64,000 nucleotides of DNA from Sacculina carcini (lineage: Eukaryota > Arthropoda > Thecostraca > Sacculinidae). Location: contig OU696580.1 of NCBI GenBank assembly GCA_916048095.2, positions 5,024,608-5,088,607 of the forward strand, in the 5' to 3' direction. Shown piece after piece: positions 1 through 14,278 of this stretch (position 1 is the first letter of the stretch; every line of letters begins with the position of its first letter). The translations under genes and the position numbers were made by a program. The notes under the pieces were generated by a model. That model was not told the DNA's origin. It saw nothing but the letters and a program-made list of their open reading frames with translations, and searched no databases.

Positions 1-2034
1 TAATATTAATTCATCATAGAAGAAAATAAGAGCCAGCAAAAATGACACTGATGATACTAAAACAATAAAAACTAGCGTGTATAACACAACAATAAATAAC
101 ATCTTATATAATCAGTTGCATACTCAGAAATTAATATAAAAACATGTAAACATACTTGCAGAATTTTTCGAAAAAGAGATACGAACCGATGATATTGTTC
201 TATGCTCTATTAGGAAACTATTGACTTGTTTCACTCTACATCCAGCTACCGTTTGTCATATTCAAACTTGCCACAGCGATATCATTTCCACAACGATAAA
301 ACATTTGAACAAGAATCATTTCTCACAAGTCTAGAACAACAGGAGAGGCGCTCATTGACATGTTATTATATAGTTCATAACTGTTACTTTGTCACACTTC
401 AATATATCAGGTGAACTTTCCAATTTTAACTACTCCCCTCACGTTTGTCAATGTAACAAACTATACAATTATTGACTGATTCTGTTATACACATATATTA
501 GTTCAGGCTATGATACCGATTATGACAGCGATATTGAGGCTAGGATACCGTTTAAACACATTAGAGTTTAGACAGAAAGTTCAGACATTAGACAGAAAAT
601 GAATAGTTTGTTGTTTGAAATTAATACACAAGTATGAAATAGAAACAAATTAAAAAATAAATTATTAGTTTTACCATGACCTATATACAGGTGCAACCAA
701 GTATTTCACAAATATATATATTTTCAGCACAAGTATTAGCACGGTGTATCAATTGGTATAAGACCAAGCCACCGACGAAAAAATAGTCGACCTCAAAGCA
801 GTTATATTATTTTTTCCAAAAACACTAGAAAGCGTCAATCCCATTGTGTCACACTTTTTTCACTATTGAAAGATAACATGTCGATAACGCCTTATCTGTA
901 AACTTTTTCTGACATTTCCAACACGTAGAGTCAAAATATTAGTTCAACTATTAATGTACATTAAAAAAAAAAACACACACACACATATATATGACGAACG
1001 ATGAACACACATCTTTTTACACTAACTTCCAACTGACCATCACGAGGAGACGATCAATGATTCGACTAATTCCTGATGCGTCTCGATGACGCCAGTGCAC
1101 ACCAGTGTAAAAAACTTGTTAAGTTTTACCTTTAGTGACATAATTTATTCAAGCTTCAAATACCGACATGCAAGTCATACCTCTTGTGAATATATCCAGT
1201 GGCGGTGTTAGGTAGAGGTCTTTTGGTAAAGTATCGCCCTGGAATCAACTTGGTATAACAATATACTATTGTATGACAGCGAATATTTCCAAGTTGAAAT
1301 TAATAAGTATTTGAGAAGGGCAGTGATATAAGAACGCCTAGTGTTTTAACCCTATGAACTTACCGACAAAAACCGGGCCTTACGCTTACATAAACAAATC
1401 TCACATTTGTATACACTAGACTGTGATTCAGACGTCAAAATCTGGCGTGTGTGACAGTACAGCTCTCTTTGTGCAAGGGTATCCACGATTCTGTTTTATG
1501 TCTATTCTGCTATCGACAATCAACTTTTTAAACTATGATCATACTTGTAGACTGTGAAGGATACCTGCATAAGGATGACCGTAAAGAAATTGGACGAGTA
1601 GTGTTTATGATAATTGTCCTATATCCACTCCAAGCGAAAATTCAACACCGAGAGACAAGAACATTCTCTAGTTCTGACGCCGACACTTCACGATTTAAAC
1701 TTACATCACGTGCTGGCAATATGCACGGCGCAACTACCTGATCCATAGCCGGGCATCCGACAACGTCTACGTCAACCTATTGTGTACAGGTATGAACACT
1801 ACATGGCACACGTTACTTGATCCAAAGCCTGGCGTCTAACGGTATCTACGCTGTCTCGACAATGTCTTTCGACTTTCCAAATCTACTCAACAACAATCTG
1901 ATTCATAGTGTCCACACTCAAACATTGAAAACATCTCGTTCGCCTATTTGTCTATGAACATACGCGCGACAAATACATGTGATGGCTACAAACTGTTTTT
2001 GTACATTGACATGATTTAGTTCAATTTTATGCAA

Positions 2035-2038
<4 letters not shown>
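1..2038. other. AT-rich noncoding DNA
   Basis: No recognisable gene or element. Only short open frames without codon bias are present. It lies 3' of the CEP170-like gene. Confidence 0.6.

Positions 2039-2105
<67 letters not shown>
2039..2105. repeat. (TA)n microsatellite
   Basis: Uninterrupted TA dinucleotide of about 66 bp. Confidence 0.97.
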
Positions 2106-2107
<2 letters not shown>

Positions 2108-2593
2108 CGTATATCATTGTAATAAGCTGAAAGTTTGCATGCAATGGTCAAGCTCATAAAGTACTGAATAAAAATTAAACTCATAATACAATATAATAAA
2201 TTCGTTATACAAATACCACTTTTTAAAAGCTTATAATATAATTGAAAATTCAGTTGAAATACAAACTTAAATATATACACCTATTTCGAACTTTCACATC
2301 TACCTCTAACAACACCATGCATGTATGTGATTTGGCTAACATAGCAGCAGTGGTGCGATTCAAAAAGAACAAAAATATATCAGAGCAAAAAAAAAAAAAC
2401 AGCTACACGTCGACGCAATATGAGACAAGCGCAGAGCGCAATAAATAATCATTAGAATACACACACACACACATATATATACAATCAGTACAAAGATAAC
2501 CAGGTAGATATAGAAGAAAAAAAAAATGATTACAGTGCACAAAAAATACGTGAAAACAAAAACAAGCAAAAGATGAGTGTGCACATTGAGCGG

Positions 2594-2862
2594 CTAAATT
2601 TTTAGCATGGGGTGTAGGACAATGTGGGATTAAATTATTTAGAGAACAAGTATGTGTACAGATATGAAGTGAAAGCGAAGAAAGATGGAGATAGAAGGAT
2701 ATGAGATGGAAGTGAATTATAGAAACGTGGGACAACAAATGACCAGGGATTTTCACACACTTTTCTGAGATATTGCAGATGATGCGAAATACGGACGTAG
2801 GGATTGGAGACTTGATATATTAAACGTACGATATATTTAGACTGATCTTCACCGGACATACT
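2594..2862 (-). mobile_element. LINE (L2-like) C-terminal fragment
   Basis: The reverse strand reads KVCENPWSFVVPRFYNSLPS followed by HILLSPSFF. This is the same C-terminal signature (PRxYNSLPSHV) as the better copies at 34940-35815 and 45131-46000. It is heavily decayed. Confidence 0.55.
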
Positions 2863-3284
2863 TCACCTGTACATCAACCGGTATGACACCTCGCGATATC
2901 AATGTATCAAATCAACACGTGATGAAAACACTAACCAAAAAGTAATGTGCGAATGTTTATACCGAAAACTATGTTTGAAAATGGATATCGACAGACATTT
3001 AGCAACGAAACGTTCAAAATTTCTTCCATATACAAACGTCGATCAATTCCCATGTATAAGCTATGTGATGATGATGGAAATTTGATTACCGGGACATTTT
3101 ACTATCAAGAACTTCAACGTGTTTGAATACAACATGAATATTGTGCATTGTCTTTGCGACCGATTTAGTCAAGCCGTTTTCTATACATATTTCAAGTATG
3201 ATTGAAAATTATTATATTCTCGTCTCTGCCAAACATCGACTTGGCGATCCCGATATAATGAGTATCGTGACATAAAATAGAAAT
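2863..3284. other. Noncoding DNA, nothing recognised
   Basis: AT-rich with no supported open frame or repeat. Confidence 0.5.
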
Positions 3285-4128
3285 AAAGGAAAAAATAAAA
3301 GTTGGGCATAGAATAAAGAATAAATATAATAAGAAAATAAGAATAAGAAATAAAAAATAAAAGTTGGGTATAGAATGAAGAATAAATATAATAAGAAAGG
3401 TAGAATAAGAAATAAAACTAAAAGTTGGGTTGGGTCGGGTTAGGAATAGAATAAAGAAAAAAAGAAGTTAGGTTAGGTATAGAATAAAAAATAAATATAA
3501 TAAGAAAGGAAGAATAAGAAAGAAAAAAAAGTTAGGTTGGGCATAGAATAAAGAATAAATATAATAAGAAAGGAAGAATAAGAAATAAAAAAAAGTTAGG
3601 TTGGGCATAGAATAAAGAATAAATATAATAAGAAAGGAAGAATAAGAAATAAAACTAAAAGTTGGGTTGGGTCGGGTTAGGTATAGAATATAGAATAAAT
3701 ATAATAAGAAAGGAAGAATAAGAAATAAAACTAAAAGTTGGGTTGGGTCGGGTTAGGAATAGAATAAAGAAAAAAAAAGTTAGGTTAGGTATAGAATAAA
3801 GAATAAATATAATAAGAAAGGAAGAATAAGAAAGAAAAAAAGTTAGGTTGGGCATAGAATAAAGAGTAAATATAATAAGAAAGGAAGAATAAGAAAAAAA
3901 AATGTAAGTTGGGCATAGAATAAAGAATAAATATAATAAGAAAGGAAGAATAAGAAATAAAACTAAAAGTTGGGTTGGGTCGGGTTAGGTATAGAATAAA
4001 GAATAAATATAATAAGAAAGGAAGAATAAGAAATAAAACTAAAAGTTGGGTTGGGTCGGGTTAGCTATATAATAAAGAAAAAAAGTTGGGTTAGGCATAT
4101 AATAAAGAAAAAAGTTAGGTTAGTTTAA
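3285..4128. repeat. Minisatellite, unit about 75 bp, A-rich with GGGTTAGG core
   Basis: About ten diverged copies of a unit containing AGTTGGGTTGGGTCGGG, TTAGGTATAGAATAAAGAAT and a run of AATAAGAAAGGAAGAATAAG. Copies vary by loss of the GGGT block. Confidence 0.85.
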
Positions 4129-4660
4129 AAAACTAATAAAAGTTAGATTAGGTTAAAAAACTAAAAAAAGTTGGGTTAGGTTAAAAAACTAAAAAAAGTT
4201 AGGTTAGGTTAAAAAACTAAAAAAAGTTAGGTTAGGTTGAAAATCTAAAAAAAGTTAGGTTGGGTTAAAAAACTAAAAAAAGTTAGGTTAGGTTAAAAAC
4301 TAAAAAAAGTTAGGTTAGGTTAAAAAACTAAAAAAAGTTAGGTTAGGTTAAAAACTAAAAACAGTTAGGTTAGGTTAAAAAACTAAAAAAAAGTTAGGTT
4401 AGGTATACACAAAGAAGTTAGGTTAGGTATACAAAAAAAAAGTTAGGTTAGGTTAAAAAAAAACTAAAAAAGTTAGGTTAAAAAAACTAAAAAAGTTAGG
4501 TTAGGTTAAAAAAACTAAAAAAGTTAGGTTAGGTATACACAAAGAAGTTAGGTTAGGTATACACAAAAAAAGTTAGGTTAGGTTAAAAAAAGTTAGGTTA
4601 GGTTAAAAAAAAAGTTAGGTTAAAAAAGAAAAAAAGTTAGGTTAAAAAAGTTAGGTTAAG
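4129..4660. repeat. TTAGG-rich short tandem array
   Basis: Dozens of AGTTAGGTTAGGTT blocks alternating with A-runs (AAAAAACTAAAAA). TTAGG is the arthropod telomere repeat, but here it is always interrupted, so this is an interstitial low-complexity array and not a telomere. Confidence 0.85.
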
Positions 4661-4661
4661 T

Positions 4662-4714
4662 GTGACGTCAGAGGGGGGTGACGTCAGAGGGGGGTGACGT
4701 CAGAGGGGGGAGGG
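4662..4714. repeat. Three tandem copies of GTGACGTCAGAGGGGGG
   Basis: A 17-bp unit repeated three times, each with the palindrome TGACGTCA. It separates the TTAGG array from a LINE. Confidence 0.85.
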
Positions 4715-4744
4715 GCAAGGGGGATAATGTAAACAAATGTGACA

Positions 4745-6079
4745 AAGTGGTTAAGCCTTCTACTAATGCTTGTTGGTCTCTAGGTCACGTACCCTTCAAC
4801 CTTCACATGGAGCTATCCTCATTAATGACGCCCAACTCAGCGTGTGTGATGAGCTCAAAATATTGGGAGTACATGTAGACTCAAAACTGACATTTGAGAG
4901 TCACATTCGGAAGGCTAGTTTGTTCGGCATCGCGGAAACTCGGAATTATAAGAAAAGCATATCGGATGTTCGGTAGCAGCACAATCTCAAAAAGTTGTTT
5001 TCGCTGTTTCATTTTGCCAATTCTGGAGTACTGCGCCCCAGTGTGGTCTTCTGCTGCGGATTGTCACCCCAATCTCATCAACAGTTGTTAGAACTTGCAA
5101 GTTCCTCTGTGGTGACTTGGTTCTTGGTTATCTTTGCCATCGTCGAAAGGTCAGTAGCGTGTGCATGCTGACCTTCATAGATCAAACATAACGACCATCA
5201 TCCGATAAGCAAGTTAATTCCTGATGATTTCGTGGCAGCAAGAAGCACACGGTTTATATCCAAACAGCATTCCCAGTTCATGACTCCAATTCGTTGTCGT
5301 ACAAAGCAATTCCAACGTTGCTTTCTTCCGGCCACTGTGGCTACTTGGAACACGTTGAAGGAGGAGGCTTTCTCGCAGAACAATTTGATGAAATTCAAGG
5401 CCAAAGTTAATGAAATGCTACTGAAAGAGCGAAACTGACTGTTGAGTCTTATTAATTGTTTATTTATTCATAATTATTGTTATTTATTTTGATGTATTCA
5501 TGTTTATTGTTATTTATTTTCTATTTATTTTTATATATTCTTATTTTACTCTATTTATTACTATTTATTATTGGTTGTTGTTATTTATTAAATTATACTC
5601 TTACTCAGTGTTGGCTGTTGTTTATTGATTAATATGTATTGGTGTTGTTGTTTATTGAATCATATTTATTTGTGTTGTTGTTACTTATTGAATCATATTT
5701 GTATTTATTGTTGGATGTTTCTTATTGAATCATATTTATTGTTCTTGATTGTTATTGATTACTCAAATATTAATATTTATTCTTATTTATTGATGGTTGT
5801 TATTTACTGAATCACATATTTATTGTTGATTGTTATTATTCATTGAGGAACGTAGGCGGAGTGACATTATGCAGTGTTATCGAATGATGGTTAATTATTT
5901 ATTGTTATTTATTTATTATTTTCTTTCCAACTGTCTTTCTAGACTTTTTTTTGAGCTCTCTTTCTCTCTGAATCTTTTGCGCGCTTCCGGTACATGGGGC
6001 CACCTTAGGGTGGTAATAGTGCTTGCACTCTTCCCATGCTACTGAATTTACCTGTAATTAATAATAATAATAATAATAA
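4745..6079 (+). mobile_element. Non-LTR retrotransposon 3' part with (TAA)n tail
   Basis: 5'-truncated LINE with frameshifts. Recognisable reverse-transcriptase C-terminal pieces are LKILGVHVDSKLTFESHIRK, RCFILPILEYCAPVWSSAAD, a LCDLxHRRKVSxVCML-like stretch and QFQRCFLPATVATWNTLKEE. The 3' UTR has TACATGGGGCCACCTTAGGG and ends in seven TAA units. The same 3' end recurs at 20595-20700 and, inverted, at 50024-50225. The clade looks I/Nimb-like, but I cannot settle it. Confidence 0.8.
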
Positions 6080-6101
6080 GTCAGCTTAGCTATGTCATTA
6101 C

Positions 6102-6162
6102 CACTAGAAGGACCGGAAAATTGAACCGTAGCCGTCAACTGACGGCTACGGTTCTTCTAGTG
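6102..6162. repeat. Short palindrome (hairpin-forming)
   Basis: GAACCGTAGCCGTCA and its exact complement are separated by 2 bases, within outer CACTAGAA/TTCTAGTG. TTAA follows on the right only. Confidence 0.85.
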
Positions 6163-6312
6163 TTAACATAATTGTTCTAGTTGGTTTTCTGTCAGCTGTC
6201 AATCATTTCATCATTGAACGTTTGTTCACAGACGGAGACACTCCTGGTGTCCTCACTCGTGTGGCGGTACAATTTACACACCCTAACAAACTGAGTTGGA
6301 TCGTTCACACTT

Positions 6313-6787
6313 ACCGTATATTTCGGCGTATAAGGCGACCGTCAAATAAGGGGAGGTACAAAATTAGAGCAAATTTTTATGCATTTATCATATATCGCTT
6401 GTATAAGACGACTGCTAAATGACGAAACCATGTTTGCTTGGCCTAGGCATCTGTGATGAATCTCGTGATGTATTTGAAAAACTTTTCGAAACAGACAGTG
6501 ATGATGGAGATGAATTTGATGGGTTTTGAATATACATATGGAGCAGGTTTGATTTTTGATATTGATGATGTTGTACTGTAATACCTACTCTTATTGAGAA
6601 ATAAAGGTGTTTGTAATCAACCATTTATATTTACAACCAAAATAATACTGATTTTTTCATGTAAAATGAAAAATTCTGTACGCAGAATTCAAGGTCTGAC
6701 TTTTATATCGGTTGTATAAGACGACCCACAATTTTTAAGGGTGATTTTTTTACTTTAAGGACCGTCTTATACGCCGAAATATACGGT
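6313..6787. mobile_element. MITE with ~22-bp terminal inverted repeats
   Basis: The left end ACCGTATATTTCGGCGTATA recurs inverted at 6766-6787. ACTT flanks both sides directly (6309-6312 and 6788-6791), a likely 4-bp target duplication. No transposase; internal GTATAAGACGAC motifs echo the ends. Superfamily not determined. Confidence 0.8.
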
Positions 6788-7989
6788 ACTTTCCTCGATT
6801 TTCTATGTGCTCTGTGTTATGTGTGTTTTGTCGTTTAAGTGTTCGCGCCACTGAACGTTTCAACTTGGCTCCAAGACTTAATTAAACCTTCAAATGCAAA
6901 TAATGTTCAAACTCATATTCTAACAGCATATAAACTACAAGATAATGCAAATGGAGGGACATACAATTCAGCACCATCGCAAACATACAATAATGACACA
7001 GTGGAAATAAGTTGAATTATATTTCATCAGTCTGGGCATGACATATCACTCACCGCCCCTAGTGTTACAGATAAAACAGCGCTGACACACACACACATAC
7101 ACACACACACACACACACACGCGCGCGGGTCGCGTCGTTCAACAACAGTGCACCTTACAGAGGTGACAGCATTCAACCTACTGCTGATAGAATCGGCAGA
7201 CTGGACAGTAGAAAATATTAATAAATTGTGCGAACACAGAACATTACCCGCCGGCAAATGTGCAACTTGTTCAGTAAGGCACTTTGTGGTGTCACCATCT
7301 CACTCACTCACTCACTCATTTACTCACTCACTCACTCACTCACACCACTGTACATATACATGTGTACTATCGCTAACGTTCATATTTAGCGTGCATGATT
7401 CAAGTTCTCATGCAATATTATATTTGGTGATTTATCAATTGTGAGCGCCGACAAAACGTGCGCGCGTGTAGAATGGACACAGCCGCCTGTACTTGACGTC
7501 ACGCGAACATGCGCGGTCTTATCACAGGATTATGTCACAAACCTAACTACATGCACATACACACAGACAATCATACAACCAGTGTCCAACTCTTCGTATC
7601 GCAAAAGATCCCCAACACACATTGGTACACTCGCTGGTTATCCTGTGAATTCGCATGATTCATTCAAGCAGAAAAGTATCATTTTAGTGATAACTGTGCC
7701 GCAATTAGGCAGAATTGTTTCAGTAGATTGATGTTTGTGCATGAAAAACTAGCCAAGCAATCGCAAATATAATTCGGATTTAGGAAGAAATTTCACCACC
7801 TCAAGAAACTTCAAACACGCATCCACTTGCCCGCCAACTACACTTCTCTGTTGAAAAATAAATACATTTGTAATTATTGCGACTACATAAGAGTTCAAGC
7901 ACCGTGTTTTAGTAGTGATTAATTAGTTGGAAGCAGTCAACGACAACGATCACCACAGTGCAGACCACACTTGCCCACTTATGACGCTC

Positions 7990-7998
<9 letters not shown>
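6788..7998. other. Noncoding DNA with short CA and ACTC repeats
   Basis: Contains a CA tract at 7085-7120 and (ACTC)n at 7300-7342. No supported gene. Confidence 0.5.
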
Positions 7999-8340
<342 letters not shown>

Positions 8341-8560
8341 GTCGCGTGATAATTGATTGTTAATTGAATCCGTTTCATTCATTATTACATGTTCGTCTAA
8401 GAGCAGTTGCTCGACGAACATAGCCGTATGTCTGCTTTTTTTCTGATGATTTTCGTGTGAACTGTTTTTTTTCCTGGCAATACATTTACAATTTACAATT
8501 TACACATGTAGTGCAACATGTCAATGCACGTTGCTGTCACGTTTTCTGTCAGTTTGCGCG

Positions 8561-8665
8561 CTAGAAGAACTCGTCGCCGAACCGTTTGACTACGGCGGCC
8601 AGTGCTGCCGTATCATCGTCATTATCCTCCACTTCACTCAGCTCACATTCGTCCTCGCATAACAC
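8561..8665 (-). CDS. Probable terminal exon of CEP170-like gene
   Basis: The acceptor is TCAGTATTGGAGCAG, preceded by a TG-rich tract. The 35 codons read VLCEDECELSEVEDNDDDTA, ALAAVVKRFGDEFF and a TAG stop. The acidic tail resembles the acidic end of CEP170 proteins only in character. Phase 0 in does not match phase 1 of the 9189 donor, so one exon is missing between them. Confidence 0.55.
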   Translation of the reverse strand: MLCEDECELSEVEDNDDDTAALAAVVKRFGDEFF

Positions 8666-10000
8666 CTGCTCCAATACTGACACCACAACACGCACACACA
8701 CATACACACACATTGGATTGTGTCACTGTGTGTTTGGCATTGTGCCAGCAGCTTGGCAGGGTTCATTTCCCGCCATCCACTGATATACACGTCAAAAATT
8801 ACATCATCACGTAGAAATAATGCATATTTACCAAGAAAGTTGCATATGTGTAAAACAAAATGAGTCATGAAAATGTTGGTATTTTGCAGCCATATACACA
8901 GTCATATTGTGTCTCACACCCCTGCACAGCTGATATCTGGAGACAATATGCAAGTGGGACATACTGATTGGTTTCATTCAGTTTGGCATAGCCGAGTGAT
9001 TGGGGTGCGGCTTCAATATCTACTTTGTTTGGTCCCAAATTGTAATAAGTGAAGCCAGTCTGAATACATAATTGACGGCTGTAAACGTGCACCACTACAC
9101 ACATCACCCCTTCACGACCAACGCACCAACACCAACGCCACAGAGAAATGTGTTTGTGGAGAAACATGTTGATGTCAGCATTTGTCACCCTGGACAGATT
9201 GTTCCAGAGCTCGCAGGTTTTTCAGCGTGGCAGCCAGATCTCGTGACGCAGTGCGACCTCCACTACTACCACTGTTCACACTGGCTCCCGTCTGACATTG
9301 AGACTGACACGTCAACGAACACAAAATGTCATCCAGCAGCGTGTAGCGCACATCATCACTGTCAAAATTGCATCTGACACACACACACACACACACACAT
9401 ACACACACACATACACACACATACAGTTGTACGTGTAGTATATATCAGTGATATTGACATGATCAATTTGCGAATCTCATTGATGCAGACTGCAAGTACA
9501 AAACACACAGACAAGCATACATGAGATGACACTGAATGTCGATTTATCGAGACATTGCTAGTGTTTGCACGCAAGTGCAAGCCTCATCACAACCTATAAT
9601 CATATCCTGAAATAAAGTTTAGCTATTTTCAGCTTGCACTCTGCTTCTCCTAATGTTCATCTGACTAAACGAGCAAATTACAATTGTAATCAACGCTGAG
9701 TATCAAAACAAATCATTATCGAATGTAAAGCATGGTTTAATAGTGTTTTATGCTGCCTTATTCTAGTGATTACACGGTGCGTATTTATTGCACTGTCTGT
9801 CTGTGACAATGAGCACACGGGCACTCCTCATATCACTGATCATGGCCGCAATAACGCCGTATTACTAGCAGAAACAGTGAGAGTGGCTGGCGGATAAAAA
9901 GCTTACTTGAGCTTGGAAACGAGCGACTCCGTGTTGCAGCGCAGTTTCTCCGACAACGAGTGAATTGTGCCCATCACCAGGTTGTCCAGAGCCTTCATTA

Positions 10001-10056
<56 letters not shown>

Positions 10057-12665
10057 CCATCACATTTCCCCCTGAAGTACAAGCTCAATCCAAAATAAAC
10101 CTTATTCAACGCCTAACACTGGATGGTGTTGTAACACTCGATGGTGTTGTAATACTCGATGGTGTTGAGATACTCGATGGTGTTGTAACGTAGGCTAAGG
10201 GGCGAATTGATTACTTTTCCCCACATGCAATGAATATGAAAAGCTAGACAGAGAGAATTGTTCTGTGTAGGATAATTCAGGCAAGAGGTACAATTAAAAA
10301 ACTGAAAAACTATATGTTTGAGAGATGTCAAGATGTGTGGTTTCCCACACAGTTGCATCGATGCCTGAAATTATATAGGCGACATTATAGAAGCTAACAG
10401 CATAAGAAAATTTAAAGTAGGATTGGATAGTGTGAAATGTTGCAAATTGAAGACAATAGGCTAGAAGTTTGATTGAAGACAGGACATCACGAGCACAGCT
10501 CATCTCCTGTGATATACAAATAGCTGAGTACACACATACACAATAATATAACGACCAATCATGAAACATTGCAGACTCGTGGGACAATACTACAAACCCA
10601 CTACTCATATTAAAACAAACGTGGCTATTTCAACACGATATGCCGGTTTTGGAGCGCAGTTGGCAGAGTATTTTGTAGGCTGACTGAATTTGTCGAACAA
10701 ATTGGACCTTTTTAGCGGCTGGAGCAGCCGTGGTGGCCGCCACCACAGTGGTGCCGCCAGTTTTGCCTGAATCAACGGCCAGACGACAGCTGCTGCGACT
10801 GTTGACACGCGACAGCACGCGCCGCTGTGTCGACACAGAACAGTCGGCGTGCGCCAGGTGTGGCGAGGCTGCGGCGTCGGCGCGAGCTGGCAGTGAGGCA
10901 GTCATAAGTGCGGCCGTGCCGTGGAACGACGCTGATCTGAGAGGACCACCGCCACAAGCTGTACTGCTTCACAAACACCAACACTAACATGATACTCGCT
11001 CAACAACACACTAGCTATATGATTATACGTACAACTCAAGCATAGCTGATCAAAATGCACCTGGAATATCAATCAATACATAATAAATACATATCCACTT
11101 GAAAAAGACGCAATCAACCTAAATTAAACCTGCCTTAAAAAGACCTAAATTGTATGTTTAATCGATTTATTATACGTGTTATATTAGATTATACTAAATT
11201 ATCAAACTGCAATGTGTAATGGTAATTAGTATGTTGCATTGCTCAAAAATATGTATATCTGTCATAGCTGTGCTCATATAAACATGTGTTACATAAGCTC
11301 AATTCAGTAATGATAAGCTTGACTCAGTGATAAATGGTGATAATTTGCCAGTTATAATCTATAATATCAGTAAAAATGTATAATACCAGTAATAATTTAT
11401 AATTCAAGACAGATCACCGATTCTTGAAAATGTCTAATAAAAGGCACAAAAAGCTGAAATAAAAGGCTGGTACATCATTCGGTTCGGTTGTAATTCAGTT
11501 CAATTCTGGCGTGTGGGAGAAATGGACTTAATAAGAACCGGTAGAGAGAAATATGCTGTAATATGTCGACATGAAACATGTATCATTGATGCCATGATGC
11601 ATGAGCGGCGGAACTTTACACTGGTGAACGCACGTGAATATAAACAAATATTCATGATATAATAATTTAATATATAAATCATAAGATACAAATTAATGTA
11701 TTCACGATACACATATAACGTATGCTTAACGAGAATTCACTGAGGATCATGATGATGTAAACTAACAGTAAATGACTCAAACGACACGGGAAACCAGTTA
11801 TTAAAAATTAATTAATTCGCTATAAAAACAATAAATTGCTTGAAAAATGATCAATTGTGGCATATAGATAATACCTGACGACAACAGACATATAAGCAAT
11901 ATACATAATATGTATGTATACAATATTTCAGAGAGGCAAAATAACAATATTTCGCACGATGATCCACCAGCAATTTACTATTATTTCACCACAACTACTG
12001 GCACGAGAGAAAGGTTGTTAGTGAAGCGTACAAAACCGACCTGGAATCAGTGCGTCGCGACTTGTCTTGGCGCGCCGATTTCAACGGGTCGTAGTTTTTA
12101 CGGCGTTGCCAATTGACCAGCTCCTGATTGTGCTGTTGTTGTTGTTGTTTTTGTTGTCGATGATGTGCAGCAGCACGGGTTACCACAGCTCGTGATGAAC
12201 TGCTACCAGAGCGACCATACACATTCTGCCAATATGTGACACTCACATAATACTAACAAAACACTCAAGCGTATAATGCCAAATAATGCCATTAATGATG
12301 TTAAACCGTCTACTTAATTAAAATGTGTTGGCTGTAACTGCACTCATTGTCACAATGTATACCCGGTGAAACTTGGGCGCGAACACTGTGCCAGCACTGC
12401 CTATAGCGTGGAACAGGCTCGAGTGTGATGAGAAATTGCAGCTGCATCAACGCTGGCTCACTGACACTTCTCAACATTCCACCTGAAAACCTCCATGTTT
12501 GTACTGCAGAATTTGTGCACGACAAGCCGCTCAGTTCGCTCGGTAACTCAAATTAATCGAACCGTCAAAACAAGAACCAGCCGGCGATTAAATCAGCAAA
12601 TAACATGCGATAAAACAAGTCGTTTCTACTTGTGCACTAATAAAACTGATGTTTTCATTCCTTAT

Positions 12666-12707
<42 letters not shown>

Positions 12708-14210
12708 AGGTTGTACCTCATTATGGCTGGCAGATGAAGAAGCTCGTAGACTGTAGCGACCTCCATCTCCACGCGCAATCACGCCAGAATTGGTGGCGCG
12801 ACCATTAGTTGATGGCCGTCGCACGCGAGTCTCCCGGCCGTCCACTGGCGCCATCTTACCACCGCTACCAGCACTGTTGTTTCCAACACTCGTCGACGAG
12901 GTGGCGCCACAGTCACTCAGACCCAGACGCGCCCGACGAAGACTGGTGGCAATGCGTAGACAAAAACCGAGTATATTTTATGTTTAAAATAAAGCAAAAA
13001 TAACACCAAACTACACCAACACTGGTAAATGTTCGCTGTTTTTCTGTCAACACAAGCGAGAGCGCACCTAACACCTACAATCACCACTAACACTCGAATA
13101 TTCATCGCAAACACTGAATCAGTACTTCTAGAAATTACCATTTAGTACGGTTTAGTATGGTTAAAATTCTGATGAGAAAATCCAGTGTTCATGCAGCACA
13201 AGAAGCGACACATAATCTCGCAGTGCTGTCTTATTCACTGTCGCAGTTCTCGTACCGCTCGCGACAACAATTTCCCCACAATATGACATCCCACAACTTC
13301 AAAACGATCACATGATAAAACATAAAAGTATGCATAATAAGCACCATTGAAATTGGCATACATTGACCTATAAAATTTACAGTGTAACTTTGTGAAAAAT
13401 AGACCATTAAGACGCTCACAGAGACACGCAAACACAAACTATCAAACGGTTACACACGAATAATTCGGAGCTGCTGTCTGTAGTTAAGAACTAAAACAAA
13501 AAAACGGGTGATATACCATAGTGTAGCAGATAAACCCCTAGTTCTAGCACTGATTGAAATACTGACTTTACACCAAATTTCAACCTTAACACGACATATC
13601 GTAAGATGAACCAGCCTCGAAAAACAGAGAAAGGGGCAAGCTGAAAGTCTGGATACCCTGAGCCTGGAAACCTGAGACAGGTTAATTGAGAACCAGGATA
13701 CCTGAGTACCTGGATACCTAACAGAGGTAAGCTGAGAATATGTATAGCTGAGACACAAGTTACCTGAGGGCCCGGTTGAACTTCAGCTCGGAGCCTGCAG
13801 TTTGACAGGCAGGTGTTGTCTTGACGCTTGTGGCAACATCTCGACCACCAGCGCCGCTAACAACGTTGTTGACGGCGGTGACGGAAGATGCACGAGAGCC
13901 GCGCTGGGCCTGTTTACGATGCCGCTGCGACTCACCCACACTGTCTGACAGTCGCGCTTGTAGTGACGTCATAGCGTCCCGTGTCGCCTGCAGGTAATCT
14001 ATAGTGGCGCCGTCTGCGTCCCTTGTTGCTCCTACATCACCGGCATCCAACTGCACAAATATAATAACACATCAACAAAACACACACACATGGCAGGTAA
14101 TCGGGGAAATGTAGCAAATTGAGCGTGCAAAACGTGACGATCAAACGTCAATAATTGTCCCATCTTTTATTATTGCGCACAAACTATAAGTCTTGATGAG
14201 CGAAAGAAAG

Positions 14211-14278
<68 letters not shown>

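Noticed and set aside
4129-4660. True telomere
   Set aside because: TTAGG units are never in long uninterrupted runs and unique DNA lies on both sides.
8865-9188. 107-residue minus-strand frame as the missing CEP170-like exon
   Set aside because: No compatible acceptor and donor with the needed phases, and no family motif (MIDPDG) in it.
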